Shown here one piece after another: positions 33,035 through 42,173 of a stretch of DNA of 64,000 bases (position 1 is its first letter; every line of letters starts with the position of its first letter). The stretch spans positions 124,001-188,000 of the forward strand of contig NZ_NKXR01000003.1 of the NCBI RefSeq assembly GCF_002232035.1, given 5' to 3'. Source of the stretch: Collinsella sp. TF06-26 (GTDB taxonomy: Bacteria; Actinomycetota; Coriobacteriia; Coriobacteriales; Coriobacteriaceae). The position numbers and the translations under genes were made by a program. The notes under the pieces were generated by a model. It made no database searches. It had not been told where the DNA came from and saw nothing but the letters and a program-made list of their open reading frames with translations.

Positions 33035-34120
33035 TTAGGCCAGGTGCGCGATAACGGCATCGGCAAAGGCCTGCGTGCCCACGGCCCCCTCGACGGAGCC
33101 GGTCTGAGCACGACGCACGTCACCGGTAACCTGCTCGCCCTCGTCAAGCGTGGCGGAGACGGCGGCGCGAATGCGGTTGGCGGCGTCGTTCTCGCCCAGG
33201 TGATCGAGCATCATCGCAGCAGAGAGAATCTCGGCCGTGGGGTTGGCGACATCCTGGCCAGCGATATCGGGCGCGGAGCCGTGCGTAGCCTCAAAGATTG
33301 CGCAGTCGGCACCGATGTTGGAGCCGGGTGCCATGCCCAGACCGCCCACCAGGCCGGCGCACAGGTCGCTCACGATGTCGCCGTACAGGTTGGGCAGCAC
33401 CAGGACATCGAAGTCGTTGGGGTTTTGGACTAGGCCCATGCAGGTGGCGTCGACGATCTTGTCGTTGAACTCGATATCGGGATAGCTGGCGGCCACCTTG
33501 CGCGCCACGCGCAGGAACAGGCCGTCGGTCGCCTTCATGATGTTGGCCTTGTGCACGGCCGTCACCTTTTTGCGGCCGCAGCGGCGGGCGTACTCAAAGG
33601 CATACTCCACAATGCGACGGCTCTTGGCGATGGAGATCGGCTTGATCGAGATGGCGGAATCGGCGGCGAAGGTCTTTTGGCCCGAACGCTCGACGAGCTG
33701 TGAGAGCTCCTCGACCTCGGCAGCGCCCTCATCGAACTCGATGCCGGCGTAGAGGTCCTCGGTGTTCTCGCGCACGATGACCAGGTCGACGTCGCGGAAG
33801 CGCGAGCCGTCGCCCGGCTGCGACAGGCAGGGGCGCACGCAGGCGTACAGGTCGAAGTGCTTGCGCAGGGCGACGTTAACGCTGCGGAAGCCTGTGCCGA
33901 CCGGCGTGGTGATGGGGCCCTTGATGGCAACCTTGGTCTCGGCGACCGCATCGAGCACATGTTGGGGCAGCGGCGTGCCAAACTCGTCCATGACGCCGGC
34001 ACCGGCCTCCTGGACGTTCCAGTTGATCTGGACACCGGTGGCCTCGACCACGCGGCGCATGGCCTGCGTAATCTCGGGACCGATGCCGTCACCGGGAATC
34101 AGGACTACATCGTGCGCCAT
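33035..34120 (-). CDS. Isocitrate/isopropylmalate dehydrogenase family protein
   Basis: 361 residues of the beta-decarboxylating dehydrogenase family. [70 protein letters not shown] and [14 protein letters not shown] cover the substrate- and Mg-binding signature. The NTED motif favours NAD-dependent isocitrate dehydrogenase over isopropylmalate dehydrogenase. It follows the HEAT-repeat gene by six bases. Confidence 0.88.
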   Translation of the reverse strand: MAHDVVLIPGDGIGPEITQAMRRVVEATGVQINWNVQEAGAGVMDEFGTPLPQHVLDAVAETKVAIKGPITTPVGTGFRSVNVALRKHFDLYACVRPCLSQPGDGSRFRDVDLVIVRENTEDLYAGIEFDEGAAEVEELSQLVERSGQKTFAADSAISIKPISIAKSRRIVEYAFEYARRCGRKKVTAVHKANIMKATDGLFLRVARKVAASYPDIEFNDKIVDATCMGLVQNPNDFDVLVLPNLYGDIVSDLCAGLVGGLGMAPGSNIGADCAIFEATHGSAPDIAGQDVANPTAEILSAAMMLDHLGENDAANRIRAAVSATLDEGEQVTGDVRRAQTGSVEGAVGTQAFADAVIAHLA

Positions 34121-34126
34121 AATCTG

Positions 34127-34825
34127 TTACTCCTCGTCTTCGGCGTCGTCAGATTTTTTAACGCTAGCACGCTTCTTCTTTTTGGAGAGATCCAGGCCAA
34201 AACGTTTAACAAGCATTTCGCAAATCTCGCTCGAACGCGCCTTGAGATAGCTGCCCTTGCCGTTCTCGGCATCGAACTTAAGGCGCAGCGCAAGCTTCTC
34301 TGCAACCTCGGCGTCGATCTCGCCCTGGCCAAACTCGTACAGGCAACCGAGCATATCGCGATACTCAAGGTCGCCGTGGTAGCACTGGATGGCCTCGTCC
34401 AGGATGGGCCAAGCCTCGCGCGAACGCTCGACACTCGTGGCGCCCCATACGCACAGCAGGCGGAAGGCGGCATAGCGCAGCGTGGAGGAAATCTCGTCGA
34501 ACAGCGCGGTCTCGGCGCCCTCAAAGGCGTCCTCCATCTGCTCGGGGCAGGTGGTGGCGAGCGCCGCCAGGGCATCGAGCGCCTCCCAGCGGGTCTGTGC
34601 CTCGGGGCGGTCGAGCGCCTCGATCAGCGCTGGCACGCAGGGCACGACGCGCTGCGGATCGCGCTCGGCAAGCAGGTGCAGCACACGGGCGGCAAACTGG
34701 CGGATGCGGCGCGTGGGGCAGCCGAGCTCTTGGACCAGGCGGTCGACGGCGTTCTCATTCTCCTCTGCCAGCTGAAGCTGTGCCAGCTCCTCGTCGGTGA
34801 GCTGTTCGTCTTTATTTTCTGCCAT
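34127..34825 (-). CDS. HEAT-repeat-like protein
   Basis: 232 residues, largely alpha-helical. Repeating helices such as TRRIRQFAARVLHLLAERD and AQTRWEALDALAALATTCP suggest HEAT or PBS-lyase-like repeats. The C-terminus is lysine-rich. It probably mediates protein or nucleic-acid contacts. It lies in a tight row with the membrane protein upstream and icd downstream. Confidence 0.7.
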   Translation of the reverse strand: MAENKDEQLTDEELAQLQLAEENENAVDRLVQELGCPTRRIRQFAARVLHLLAERDPQRVVPCVPALIEALDRPEAQTRWEALDALAALATTCPEQMEDAFEGAETALFDEISSTLRYAAFRLLCVWGATSVERSREAWPILDEAIQCYHGDLEYRDMLGCLYEFGQGEIDAEVAEKLALRLKFDAENGKGSYLKARSSEICEMLVKRFGLDLSKKKKRASVKKSDDAEDEE

Positions 34826-34840
34826 AGTTACCTCTTCTTA

Positions 34841-35269
34841 CTATTTCTTAGCGTGCTTGCCAGCACCCTTGCTGTCATCGGTGACCGAGATGAGCTGCCG
34901 GTCGGCCGCGCCATTGCGACGTGCACGGCGGCGCTCCTCGGCGTCGCCCGCGTCGGCGGCGGCGCGATGAGCCTTGTTGACGTTAAAAACCTCGTCGTGC
35001 TTGCGCCATGGACCGACGGACTCGCCAAAGCTCATCTTAAGGCCGGCGATAAAGCCGCCGAGCCAGCCGATCGGCGCAAACTGCACCAGCGGGAACAGCG
35101 AGAACACCCAGGTCAGTAGGACGACCGCCGCCGCTCCTGCAAAGTTGGCAATCCAGTAGTCGCGCTTGGTGATGACACGCTTTTCGCACGCCCACTGGCC
35201 GCACAGAAAGCCGATGTAGATCGCAAAGAGAAAGAGTACCAGCGCAAGCACCACGAACGTCCAGCTCAT
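34841..35269 (-). CDS. Small membrane protein with basic tail
   Basis: 142 residues, with membrane segments near 3-24 (WTFVVLALVLFLFAIYIGFL) and 40-62 (FAGAAAVVLLTWVFSLFPLV), then a highly charged Arg/Lys/Ala tail. No family recognised. The start at 35269 is chosen because the next gene ends at 35275; an upstream extension would overlap it. Confidence 0.7.
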   Translation of the reverse strand: MSWTFVVLALVLFLFAIYIGFLCGQWACEKRVITKRDYWIANFAGAAAVVLLTWVFSLFPLVQFAPIGWLGGFIAGLKMSFGESVGPWRKHDEVFNVNKAHRAAADAGDAEERRRARRNGAADRQLISVTDDSKGAGKHAKK

Positions 35270-35274
35270 GGGCG

Positions 35275-36354
35275 CTACTCCCCGTGATGGTGGCCGCAGC
35301 AGCACTCGTGGCCGTCGTCATGGCCGTGGCCGCCGCAGCACTCGTGGTCCTCGCCATGGTGATGGCCACAGCCGCACTCATGGTCCTCGCCGTGCTCGCC
35401 GCAACCGCAACCTTCCTCGTGAGCGCCATGCTCCTCGGGGCGATACTGCGACCAGTCCAGACCGGCGGCGATGGCGTCGGCCTCCTCCTTGTAGAGAACC
35501 GTGATGGCCTGGGTGCCCAGCTTGGCGCCACCGATGGCGTCGAGCATGTCGTAGAGCGTAAAAGCGACGTCGGCACCGGGCAGCGCGAGCTCGCGGTCAT
35601 CGGCGTAAGCGAGCGCCAAGCGCAGGTCCTTAATGAAGTGCTCGACCATAAAGCCGGGCTTGTAGTCGCCGTCAAGCGCCTTGGGAGCCAGGCTCTCCAT
35701 GGCGCCGGACTTGCCGGTACCGCCCAGGATCATCTGGCGGGTCTTCTCCAGGTCAAGGCCGCTCAGCTCGGCAAATGCCATGGCGTCTGCCATGCCGACC
35801 ATGCAGGCGCCCAGCGACACCTGGTTGGCGAGCTTGGCAGCCTGGCCCTTGCCGGCGCCGTCGAAGCAGCAGATGTTGGCCGCAAAGGTGGCAAGGATGT
35901 CGCGGACCGGCGCGATGTCGTTCTCGGTAGCGCCCACGATAGCCGTGAGCGTACCGGCGATAGCGCCCGACTCGCCGCCGGTGACGGGGCAGTCAAACGC
36001 CATGCGGCCGGAAACCTGGGCGGCCTCGGCAATGTCACGGGCGAGCTCGGGCGAGCTCGTGGTGAGGTCGATCAGCACCGCGCCGGGCTTAGTGCAGGCC
36101 AACAGGCCGTCGCCCGCCAGGTAGAGCTCCTCGACCTCGGAGGGATAACCCACCATGGTAAAGACGACGTCGACGTTCGCCACGGCATCTGCCGGCGTAT
36201 CGGCCCAAACGGCACCGCGCTCGATAAGCGCGGCGGCCTTGGACTTAGTGCGGTTGTTGACCGTGACGGGATAGCCGGCATCCAGGATGTGGCCGGCAAT
36301 GGGGGCACCCATGATTCCGGTGCCGATAAATGCGACGGAGAGCTTGTTTGCCAT
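35275..36354 (-). CDS. 3-hydroxyisobutyrate dehydrogenase-family oxidoreductase with a His/Cys-rich tail
   Basis: 359 residues. Residues 1 to about 300 are a beta-hydroxyacid dehydrogenase: the Rossmann motif FIGTGIMGAPIAGHIL, the substrate motif DCPVTGGESGAIAGTL, the catalytic lysine in GKGQAAKLANQ, and NAD(P)-binding HFIKDLRLAL. The last 45 or so residues are unrelated and extremely rich in His, Cys and Gly (clusters CGCGEHGEDHECGCGHHHGE and ECCCGHHHGE), suggesting metal binding. Family members usually lack such a tail. Substrate unknown. Confidence 0.85.
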   Translation of the reverse strand: MANKLSVAFIGTGIMGAPIAGHILDAGYPVTVNNRTKSKAAALIERGAVWADTPADAVANVDVVFTMVGYPSEVEELYLAGDGLLACTKPGAVLIDLTTSSPELARDIAEAAQVSGRMAFDCPVTGGESGAIAGTLTAIVGATENDIAPVRDILATFAANICCFDGAGKGQAAKLANQVSLGACMVGMADAMAFAELSGLDLEKTRQMILGGTGKSGAMESLAPKALDGDYKPGFMVEHFIKDLRLALAYADDRELALPGADVAFTLYDMLDAIGGAKLGTQAITVLYKEEADAIAAGLDWSQYRPEEHGAHEEGCGCGEHGEDHECGCGHHHGEDHECCGGHGHDDGHECCCGHHHGE

Positions 36355-36451
36355 GAAACCTTTCCTTTTGGGTTGGGTGTTATTACCAGGTTGAATACTC
36401 GGTGCCAGCGTTGGGCTGTGAGTCGAGGGCGATTACGGCCGCGTTACTTGC

Positions 36452-37408
36452 CTACTGACCGCGCACGCGGCGGGCGATGCGGTCGGAAAGCGACGCCTTG
36501 TCGGCGCGGTTCTTGCCCCAAAACGCGCAAGCCACCATGCCGGGGCCCACGTGCGAGCCAATGGTGGGGCCCACAGAGCTGCGGATGATGGTCACGTCGG
36601 CGCAGCCTTCCTCCTTGCGGATGGCGGCCTCGAGCCAGTCGCCGTCCTTTTCGGCATCGGCCGTCATAATGGCGATGGGCATGGTGCGATCGGGCACATA
36701 GTTCTCGCGGAACGACTTGAGAATGGACTTGAGCGCCTTCTTGCGACCGCGGTTGACGCCGATCAGCGACAGCGAGCCGGCCAGGTCGTAGGACAGCTCG
36801 GGTTTGACGTCGAGCTTTGCCGTGAGCTGTGCCGCCGCGGGCGGAATGCGGCCGCCGGCAGCCAGCGCGTCAAAGCTCTCGAGCGTAAAGTAACCGTGGA
36901 CATAGGTCTTGGCCTCGTTTGCCCAGTCGACCAGCTGCTTGGCGGTCAGTCCCGCCGAACGCTGACGCACGGCCTCAAGCGCCAAGAGCTCGCCGGTCGC
37001 ACAGGGCAGAGCGTTGTCGACCACGTACAGCTCAAAGTTGGGATACTCGGCGCGCACGGCGTCCGCCGCCTGGCACGCGGAGTTGTAGCTCGACGACAGC
37101 GCCGAGGTAAAGCACAGGTAGACCGTGGGCGTGCCCTCTTTGGCGCACTCGGTAAAGAACTCGATATAGCGACCGAGCGACACAGCCGAGGTGGACACGC
37201 GGGCACCGGCGCGCATGCGATCGTAAAACTCCTTGGGTGTGATGCTCGACCAGATGTCATCCGTGCGCTCCTCGCCATCGATAATGAAGGGGAAACCCAA
37301 GATATCGACATCGAGGTTCGCGGCGACCTCGGGGCTAAAGTCGCAGCAGGTATCGACGACGATGCGGCAACGGTCCGAATGACCGGCGGATGCGGCCTTG
37401 TCCATCAA
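36452..37408 (-). CDS. DegV family protein
   Basis: 318 residues of the DegV fatty-acid-binding family. The N-terminus CRIVVDTCCDFSPEVA replaces the common DSTxDL segment. FPFIIDGEERTDD, TSAVSLGRYIEFF and the C-terminal GPTIGSHVGPGMVACAFWG are characteristic. These proteins bind fatty acids for incorporation into phospholipids (FakB-like). The partner FakA is not in this window. Confidence 0.88.
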   Translation of the reverse strand: MMDKAASAGHSDRCRIVVDTCCDFSPEVAANLDVDILGFPFIIDGEERTDDIWSSITPKEFYDRMRAGARVSTSAVSLGRYIEFFTECAKEGTPTVYLCFTSALSSSYNSACQAADAVRAEYPNFELYVVDNALPCATGELLALEAVRQRSAGLTAKQLVDWANEAKTYVHGYFTLESFDALAAGGRIPPAAAQLTAKLDVKPELSYDLAGSLSLIGVNRGRKKALKSILKSFRENYVPDRTMPIAIMTADAEKDGDWLEAAIRKEEGCADVTIIRSSVGPTIGSHVGPGMVACAFWGKNRADKASLSDRIARRVRGQ

Positions 37409-37423
37409 AGCGACTCCTTACGT

Positions 37424-37455
37424 AAAAAGGCGGCCACCCGCATGGGATGGCCGCC
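37424..37455 (-). terminator. Terminator of hpf
   Basis: GGCGGCCA/TGGCCGCC stem with an 11-nt loop, followed by TTTTTACG on the minus strand. Confidence 0.8.
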
Positions 37456-37484
37456 AACCGTTAACTCATGCAAGTTAACGTATT

Positions 37485-38069
37485 TTACTCGTCAAGTGTT
37501 TCGATGCGGGGCTTGATGATGCCATATCCACCATTCTTACGGTGATACACCACATTGATGAGGCCAGTCGTCGCGTTCTCGAACACGTAGAAGTCGTGGC
37601 CGAGCAGATCGGTCTGCACCAGCGCCTGCTCCTCAGTCATCGGGGTGACATCGATGACTTTCTCGCGGACGAGCAGGTCGTCCTCCTCCTCGGGCAGCAG
37701 CAGGTCGGCCAGATCCTCGACGCGCTCGACCGGCGCGACATCCGCGGCGCTGGCACCGCCCTGGCGGTTGTCCACGACCTTAGTCTTGAACTTACGCAGC
37801 TGGCGGGTGACCTTATCGGCGGAGAGGTCGATGGCGGCGTACATATCTGCACCGTGCTCGGCAACGCGAATCACCGAACCGCGGGCACGAACCGTAACCT
37901 CGACGATTGCCGGGTTGGGGTTCGAGGGGTTCTTCTCATAGCGAAGTACAACGTCGACCGTCATGGGCTCGATATCGAAAACCTTGAGCGCCTCGCCGAT
38001 CTTCTCATCCACATGCGCACGCAGAGCATCGGTTACCGTCGTCTTGCGTCCAGAAACCTTGATATCCAT
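37485..38069 (-). CDS. hpf: Ribosome hibernation promoting factor, long form
   Basis: About 194 residues. The N-terminal S30AE domain (MDIKVSGRKTTVTDALRAHV…) binds the decoding region of the 30S subunit. The C-terminal domain (DLLGHDFYVFENATTGLINV and YHRKNGGYGIIKPR) dimerises ribosomes into 100S particles in stationary phase. The start at 38069 matches the family; the extension to 38129 is unsupported. Confidence 0.92.
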   Translation of the reverse strand: MDIKVSGRKTTVTDALRAHVDEKIGEALKVFDIEPMTVDVVLRYEKNPSNPNPAIVEVTVRARGSVIRVAEHGADMYAAIDLSADKVTRQLRKFKTKVVDNRQGGASAADVAPVERVEDLADLLLPEEEDDLLVREKVIDVTPMTEEQALVQTDLLGHDFYVFENATTGLINVVYHRKNGGYGIIKPRIETLDE

Positions 38070-38286
38070 ACGTGGCTCCAATCTGCCTCGGGGACTTACT
38101 GTACTGGCTATGTACCCATTGCCGTGCATTTAATCACGCGGATTCCCAAAGACCCGAATAACGATTGCTTGATACCGCATACCGAAGTCTCGCACTTTTC
38201 TGTGGCAAAGTGCGCTATAGGAGGGAGCCGGCGACTTTGTATTTGGTCCCGAAAATTGGCTTTGACCTGCTGGTTTTATAGAGATG

Positions 38287-38320
38287 AAAAAGCCGGGCTC
38301 CCCTATTGGGGAAGCCCGGC
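38287..38320 (-). terminator. Terminator of the solute-binding protein gene
   Basis: GCCGGGCTTCCCC and GGGGAGCCCGGC pair, followed by TTTTTTCATC on the minus strand. Confidence 0.8.
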
Positions 38321-38386
38321 AGTGCGTGTTGAAACCGTGAAGGGACATCTCTCCTAGCGCATAGGAGACGCCACCCCTAGCAATAA

Positions 38387-39412
38387 CTAGCTATTAAGCT
38401 TGTTAATGTCGTCGTCGGTGATGGTGTCTTCCTGGCTGGACGATTTGTCTTCGGAGGATGCGGTCTCATTGTTGGAATCGGAGGACTCGCTGCCGGAGGA
38501 TGTGGTCTCGCTGGACTCAGAGTCGCCCGGCTGCACGTTAGCGCCCGAAACCGTCTTAGTGGTGAGGTCGTAGGGCATCGTGCCGTACCAGACGCAGTGG
38601 ACCGCCTCGAGCGTGCCGTCGGCCGTAATACCGTCGAGGGCATCGCTCACGGCACGACACAGTTCGTCATTGGACGAAAGGCCTGCAACACCAAGCGTCG
38701 AGGGCGCCTCGAGCGCACCGACATAGGAGATCTCGCTCATCAGTCGCGCAAGGTAACCGCCAGCCGTGGAGTCGCAGATCACATAGTCGACCTCGCCGGA
38801 CTCGAGCGCCTCAAAGCACTCGTTGATGTTGGAGTAAGTCTTTTGGTTGGCGGTGATGCTCTGCTTAGCAAGCGCCTCCTGCGAGGCCGAGGACATCTGG
38901 ATACCCAGAGTAGACGTGTTAAGGGTATCGGTGGAAACGCTCAGCGACCCACCATCGCTGGTTTTACCGAACACGGAAGCGGCATCGTACAGGCACGTGC
39001 CGAGCGAGCTAACGTCCCCATCCGTGGAGTTGATCTCGCCGATAAAGATATCAGCCTTTTTGTCACCGAGCGCGGAACCTGCCGAGGACGCATCGACAAA
39101 GGCGACCTTAAGGCCCATGCGGCTTGCGAGGGCGCGGGCAGCGTCGACTGCATACCCCGTGAGCTCGCCGTCAGCGCCCTGCATGGCCTGCGGCGCATCG
39201 GAGGTATCGAGGGCAACCGTCAGGGTACCGGGAGTGACCAGGGCATCATCCGACACCGTGGGCGTGACGGTCTCGTACTCGATCTGGTCGATCGTGGGAG
39301 TCGTGAACGTAGACAGCGGGTTGAACGCGCATCCGCTCAGGCCCAAAACGGCGATGACCGCTGCGGTCCCAGCACCTAACCGAGCCGCGTGCATCAAGCT
39401 GCCCCTCACCAT
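38387..39412 (-). CDS. Lipoprotein with a solute-binding (SBP family 3) domain
   Basis: About 341 residues. A signal sequence with lipobox VLGLSGC indicates anchoring to the outer leaflet of the cytoplasmic membrane. The domain begins LTVALDTSDAPQAMQGADGE, continues LTGYAVDAARALASRMGLKV and later YVICDSTAGGYLARL, as in amino-acid-type binding proteins. The C-terminus is a long Ser/Glu/Asp-rich tail. Two starts are possible: 39412, or 39394 with GAGGGG at ideal spacing. The frame is open to 39793, but that part does not look like a conserved N-terminus. No permease genes are adjacent. Confidence 0.8.
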   Translation of the reverse strand: MVRGSLMHAARLGAGTAAVIAVLGLSGCAFNPLSTFTTPTIDQIEYETVTPTVSDDALVTPGTLTVALDTSDAPQAMQGADGELTGYAVDAARALASRMGLKVAFVDASSAGSALGDKKADIFIGEINSTDGDVSSLGTCLYDAASVFGKTSDGGSLSVSTDTLNTSTLGIQMSSASQEALAKQSITANQKTYSNINECFEALESGEVDYVICDSTAGGYLARLMSEISYVGALEAPSTLGVAGLSSNDELCRAVSDALDGITADGTLEAVHCVWYGTMPYDLTTKTVSGANVQPGDSESSETTSSGSESSDSNNETASSEDKSSSQEDTITDDDINKLNS

Positions 39413-39893
39413 GTCCACTACCCTGCCTTCTGTGTCGTATACGATCCGTGCGTTGCGCGGAATATCAGATTGTTCCCACCAGCTGACCTGGTATTTGACC
39501 CCACACTTGCGCACCGGGGCGTTTGCTCGGGAGGCCGCAGCCACCTTCACGACTGGCCCGCTCGCCCGCGAGGCGGTATTGCCCCAAAAAAAGTAGAACG
39601 GACGGTGCGGCTTACATCTAGGACGCGCCATGATCGCGCCGCGCGCACGCGGTCGCTTACGTGGATCCCTTTGACCGCGTCTGTCTTGGACTAGGACGGG
39701 CATTTCGTCCGTCCGCAACCACAGCCTGGCAGGAACGTAGCGCATTATAGCTAAGTTCAAGCTAAAGTTTAAGGTTAGGGACGTTATTCGCATCGCGAGT
39801 ACAGATTTCGCAGGTCGGAGTGGGCTATTCGTGCCTCTGTGAAGCCCGGAGCTCCCCTATGGGGAGCTCCGGGGCACCCTTCCTAGGGTGCCG

Positions 39894-40110
39894 TGGCCAA
39901 AAAATGGCAAATATGAGTACTGTTACCAATTTAGTAACAGGCAATTTTGGCCTCTCGGACAGATTTTGCGCTCAGTGTCGCCAACCTGATGCTTAGTTAT
40001 TCCACATTTGTTTATTATCTTCTTACTTTATGCCGCCTCCGAGTCCTAAATGCCTTGATTTTGCTGTTACTGATTTAGTGACAGTACTCATATTTGCCAT
40101 ATTTTGGCCA
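39894..40110. repeat. GAGTACTG-family inverted repeat element, copy 1
   Basis: 47-bp arms at 39894-39940 and 40064-40110 are near-perfect reverse complements (TGGCCAAAA…, GGCAAATATGAGTACTGT). Each arm ends in its own small hairpin: CTGTTAC-N7-GTAACAG on the left, CTGTTAC-N7-GTGACAG on the right. The 123-bp centre has no ORF. Two hairpins precede it (CCGGAGCTCCCC and GGCACCC stems, 39845-39893). A second copy starts at 54521, where the inner stem changes to CTGCTAC/GTAGCAG with compensation. It fills the gap between the lipoprotein gene and the DUF559-like gene. Confidence 0.8.
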
Positions 40111-40144
40111 GGGCATATGATTAACCCCCTATTTTCGACGTGAA

Positions 40145-41254
40145 TTAGACCGGCTTAAGCCCAAAACACGCCCGCAGCGTGTTAAGCAACGCCTCTTGCT
40201 TCTTCCTGCGAGCATCGACACGATTCCGGTACCGCTTTCGCATACGCTGGTGCATGCGCCATGCGAGCGCTTCCATCGCTTCCATGTCACAGAGCATTTC
40301 GCTATTGACCGTCGCGACCTCGATTCCCATAGTAATCAAGCCCGTGTTGCGCTTTTCATCATGGATACGTCCCCTCCGAGAGGAATGGCCCAGCTCACCG
40401 TTGTATTCCAGGTCAAACCGGGCCGCTTCTTGATACGCATCGCAAACTGCATGAGGCATCCCCGAGATTGCCTGCGCACGGTCATCGAACTCGATCTTGT
40501 AGTCGGTCTTAAAAGGTCCGCAGGCAAACCCGCCATAGGAAAACGGAAGCGAAAACAGAGCGAGCATGATGCACTCCATGGGCGAGAGCAGGTTTTCTGA
40601 CAAGTAGGGACACAGACGCTGCAATTGTTTGGCCGTGCTTCCCTTGCATGTCGTAAGGTAATCTGCCAGACGATCGGGCATCAGCACCGGCTCGACTTCA
40701 AAGTAGCCCACGTCTGCTGGCTGGTCCTTGTCCTTTGCAAGTTTATTCGTAACAGGCGAGGTGTAGGGAGGCAGATACTTCCCGCGATCGCTCAGTGAAA
40801 TCTTGGAGCACAGCTCCTGGGCCAGGGCAAACGCCTGGATGCAGCCGACCTCGCGCGCAACGGCAACACAAAGGGCCTCGGGAGATAGGCTGTACACCCC
40901 CGGTTCCACCTCTAGAATCGAGCCAGCAGGCAACCCGGAGCATACGGACCAGCTCACGCCAAGAATGCGGCGGCGCTGTGCTGCAGACCCTACCAGCAAG
41001 CACAAATCCTCTTGTACCTCGCCGCTTGCGGCTCCAATTCGCACCAAGTCAGGAAGATAGATATCCTCGGTCGAGGGCGACGACGTGCGCAGCACACGGC
41101 GCTCTTCATCGAGATTAAGGTCCTTCCAGCTGATATAGCCCATCTGCCGGCGCTCGGCGCGCATCATGCGCAGCGCCGAGGCGCCTGTTAGGATTACGGA
41201 AGCCGCTAGCTGTTCGCCTGTCGGCTCGTTGCGCCGCTCAATCTTCACTGCCAC
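40145..41254 (-). CDS. Hypothetical protein with a Vsr/DUF559-like nuclease segment
   Basis: About 369 residues. The N-terminal two thirds are not recognised. The C-terminal part contains EAARFDLEYNGELGHSS, then HDEKRNTGLITMGIEVATV, which has the spacing of DUF559/Vsr-like PD-(D/E)XK endonuclease folds. The start is likely the GTG at 41254 (VAVKIERRNEPTGEQ), since AGGGG precedes it and anything longer overlaps comF. It resembles large paralogous families of small-genome Coriobacteria only by impression. Low sequence identity to named nucleases makes the function uncertain. Confidence 0.65.
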   Translation of the reverse strand: MAVKIERRNEPTGEQLAASVILTGASALRMMRAERRQMGYISWKDLNLDEERRVLRTSSPSTEDIYLPDLVRIGAASGEVQEDLCLLVGSAAQRRRILGVSWSVCSGLPAGSILEVEPGVYSLSPEALCVAVAREVGCIQAFALAQELCSKISLSDRGKYLPPYTSPVTNKLAKDKDQPADVGYFEVEPVLMPDRLADYLTTCKGSTAKQLQRLCPYLSENLLSPMECIMLALFSLPFSYGGFACGPFKTDYKIEFDDRAQAISGMPHAVCDAYQEAARFDLEYNGELGHSSRRGRIHDEKRNTGLITMGIEVATVNSEMLCDMEAMEALAWRMHQRMRKRYRNRVDARRKKQEALLNTLRACFGLKPV

Positions 41255-41264
41255 AAAACCACCC

Positions 41265-42071
41265 CTACCAAACACGTGCGATAGCAAGGCCATCGACTGC
41301 CGCAGCGCCGGCACGCTTGAGCTCCGCCGAGGCTGCTGCCATGGTCGCGCCCGTGGTGATAACGTCATCGATAAGCAGTAAGCGGCGGCCGTGCACGTCC
41401 TCAACCGTCTCGTACATGCCTTGGGCACGCTCGCGACGCTCCTCACGACCGAGTTCGCGCTGGTCGCCATGCCCGTACTTGACGAGGGCATCGAGCAGGG
41501 GAACACCCGACAGCTCGCAAAATGGGCGCGCAATGGCCTCCATATGATCAAAGCCACGCCGCCGAAACGCTGCCGCCGTCGCAGGCACAAACACCACCGC
41601 ATCCGCACCGGACAGCACACCTCCTAAGCGTTCGGGCGCTACGACCTGGGCATGCAGGGCGGTGTCGTAGAGCAGCTCCGCCAGATACGGAGCCAGGCGT
41701 CGCTCGCCCGCGTCCTTGTACGCTTTAATGATGCGCGGCAGCGGATGCGCATAGACGGAGCACGCCAGGCAGCGGTCGAGCGTCTCCGCCATTGCCGAGG
41801 ACGTGCCCTCGACCGAACACTCAGTGCACAGCAAATCCCCAAACGGGGCTCCGCATCGGGTACAGCTATGACGTGGGTCGATGAGCGTGAGCGCGGCCAG
41901 GCAGTCTTGGCAAATAAGCGCACCGGCGCGCTCGCAGCCGGCACATCGTGTTGGCGACAATGCCTCGAGTGCCTCGCGTGCCGCCCGCTCGGCAAACGGC
42001 AGCAATTCGTCCGCAAACGGTAGGGCGCCGGCACCCTGCAGACGGCTCAATTTGTTCAGATGGCTCTTCAA
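41265..42071 (-). CDS. comF: ComF family protein (phosphoribosyltransferase-like)
   Basis: 268 residues. Zinc-finger-like cysteines near the N-terminus (CAGCERAGALICQDC, then CTRCGAPFGDLLCTEC) are followed by a PRTase fold with the signature LLLIDDVITTGATMAAA. ComF proteins act in DNA uptake in competent Gram-positives. Ten bases separate it from the downstream DUF559-like gene. Confidence 0.88.
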   Translation of the reverse strand: MKSHLNKLSRLQGAGALPFADELLPFAERAAREALEALSPTRCAGCERAGALICQDCLAALTLIDPRHSCTRCGAPFGDLLCTECSVEGTSSAMAETLDRCLACSVYAHPLPRIIKAYKDAGERRLAPYLAELLYDTALHAQVVAPERLGGVLSGADAVVFVPATAAAFRRRGFDHMEAIARPFCELSGVPLLDALVKYGHGDQRELGREERRERAQGMYETVEDVHGRRLLLIDDVITTGATMAAASAELKRAGAAAVDGLAIARVW

Positions 42072-42075
42072 GACA

Positions 42076-42109
42076 CAACCCTCCCTACGTTCGGTCGCAG
42101 GGAGGGTTG
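42076..42109 (-). terminator. Hairpin between ricT and comF
   Basis: CAACCCTCCCT and AGGGAGGGTTG form an 11-bp stem. The T-run is short on the minus strand. It may be a partial terminator after tmk-holB-ricT. Confidence 0.6.
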
Positions 42110-42173
42110 TTGATTCAGCGCTATGATACCCCGATGCCCTCGGGGCAAGGCGGGCTAAATCCGCTCGCGGGCG

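Noticed and set aside
39413-39793. N-terminal extension of the lipoprotein to 39793
   Set aside because: The lipobox signal sequence requires a start near 39394-39412; the upstream open frame lacks conserved features.
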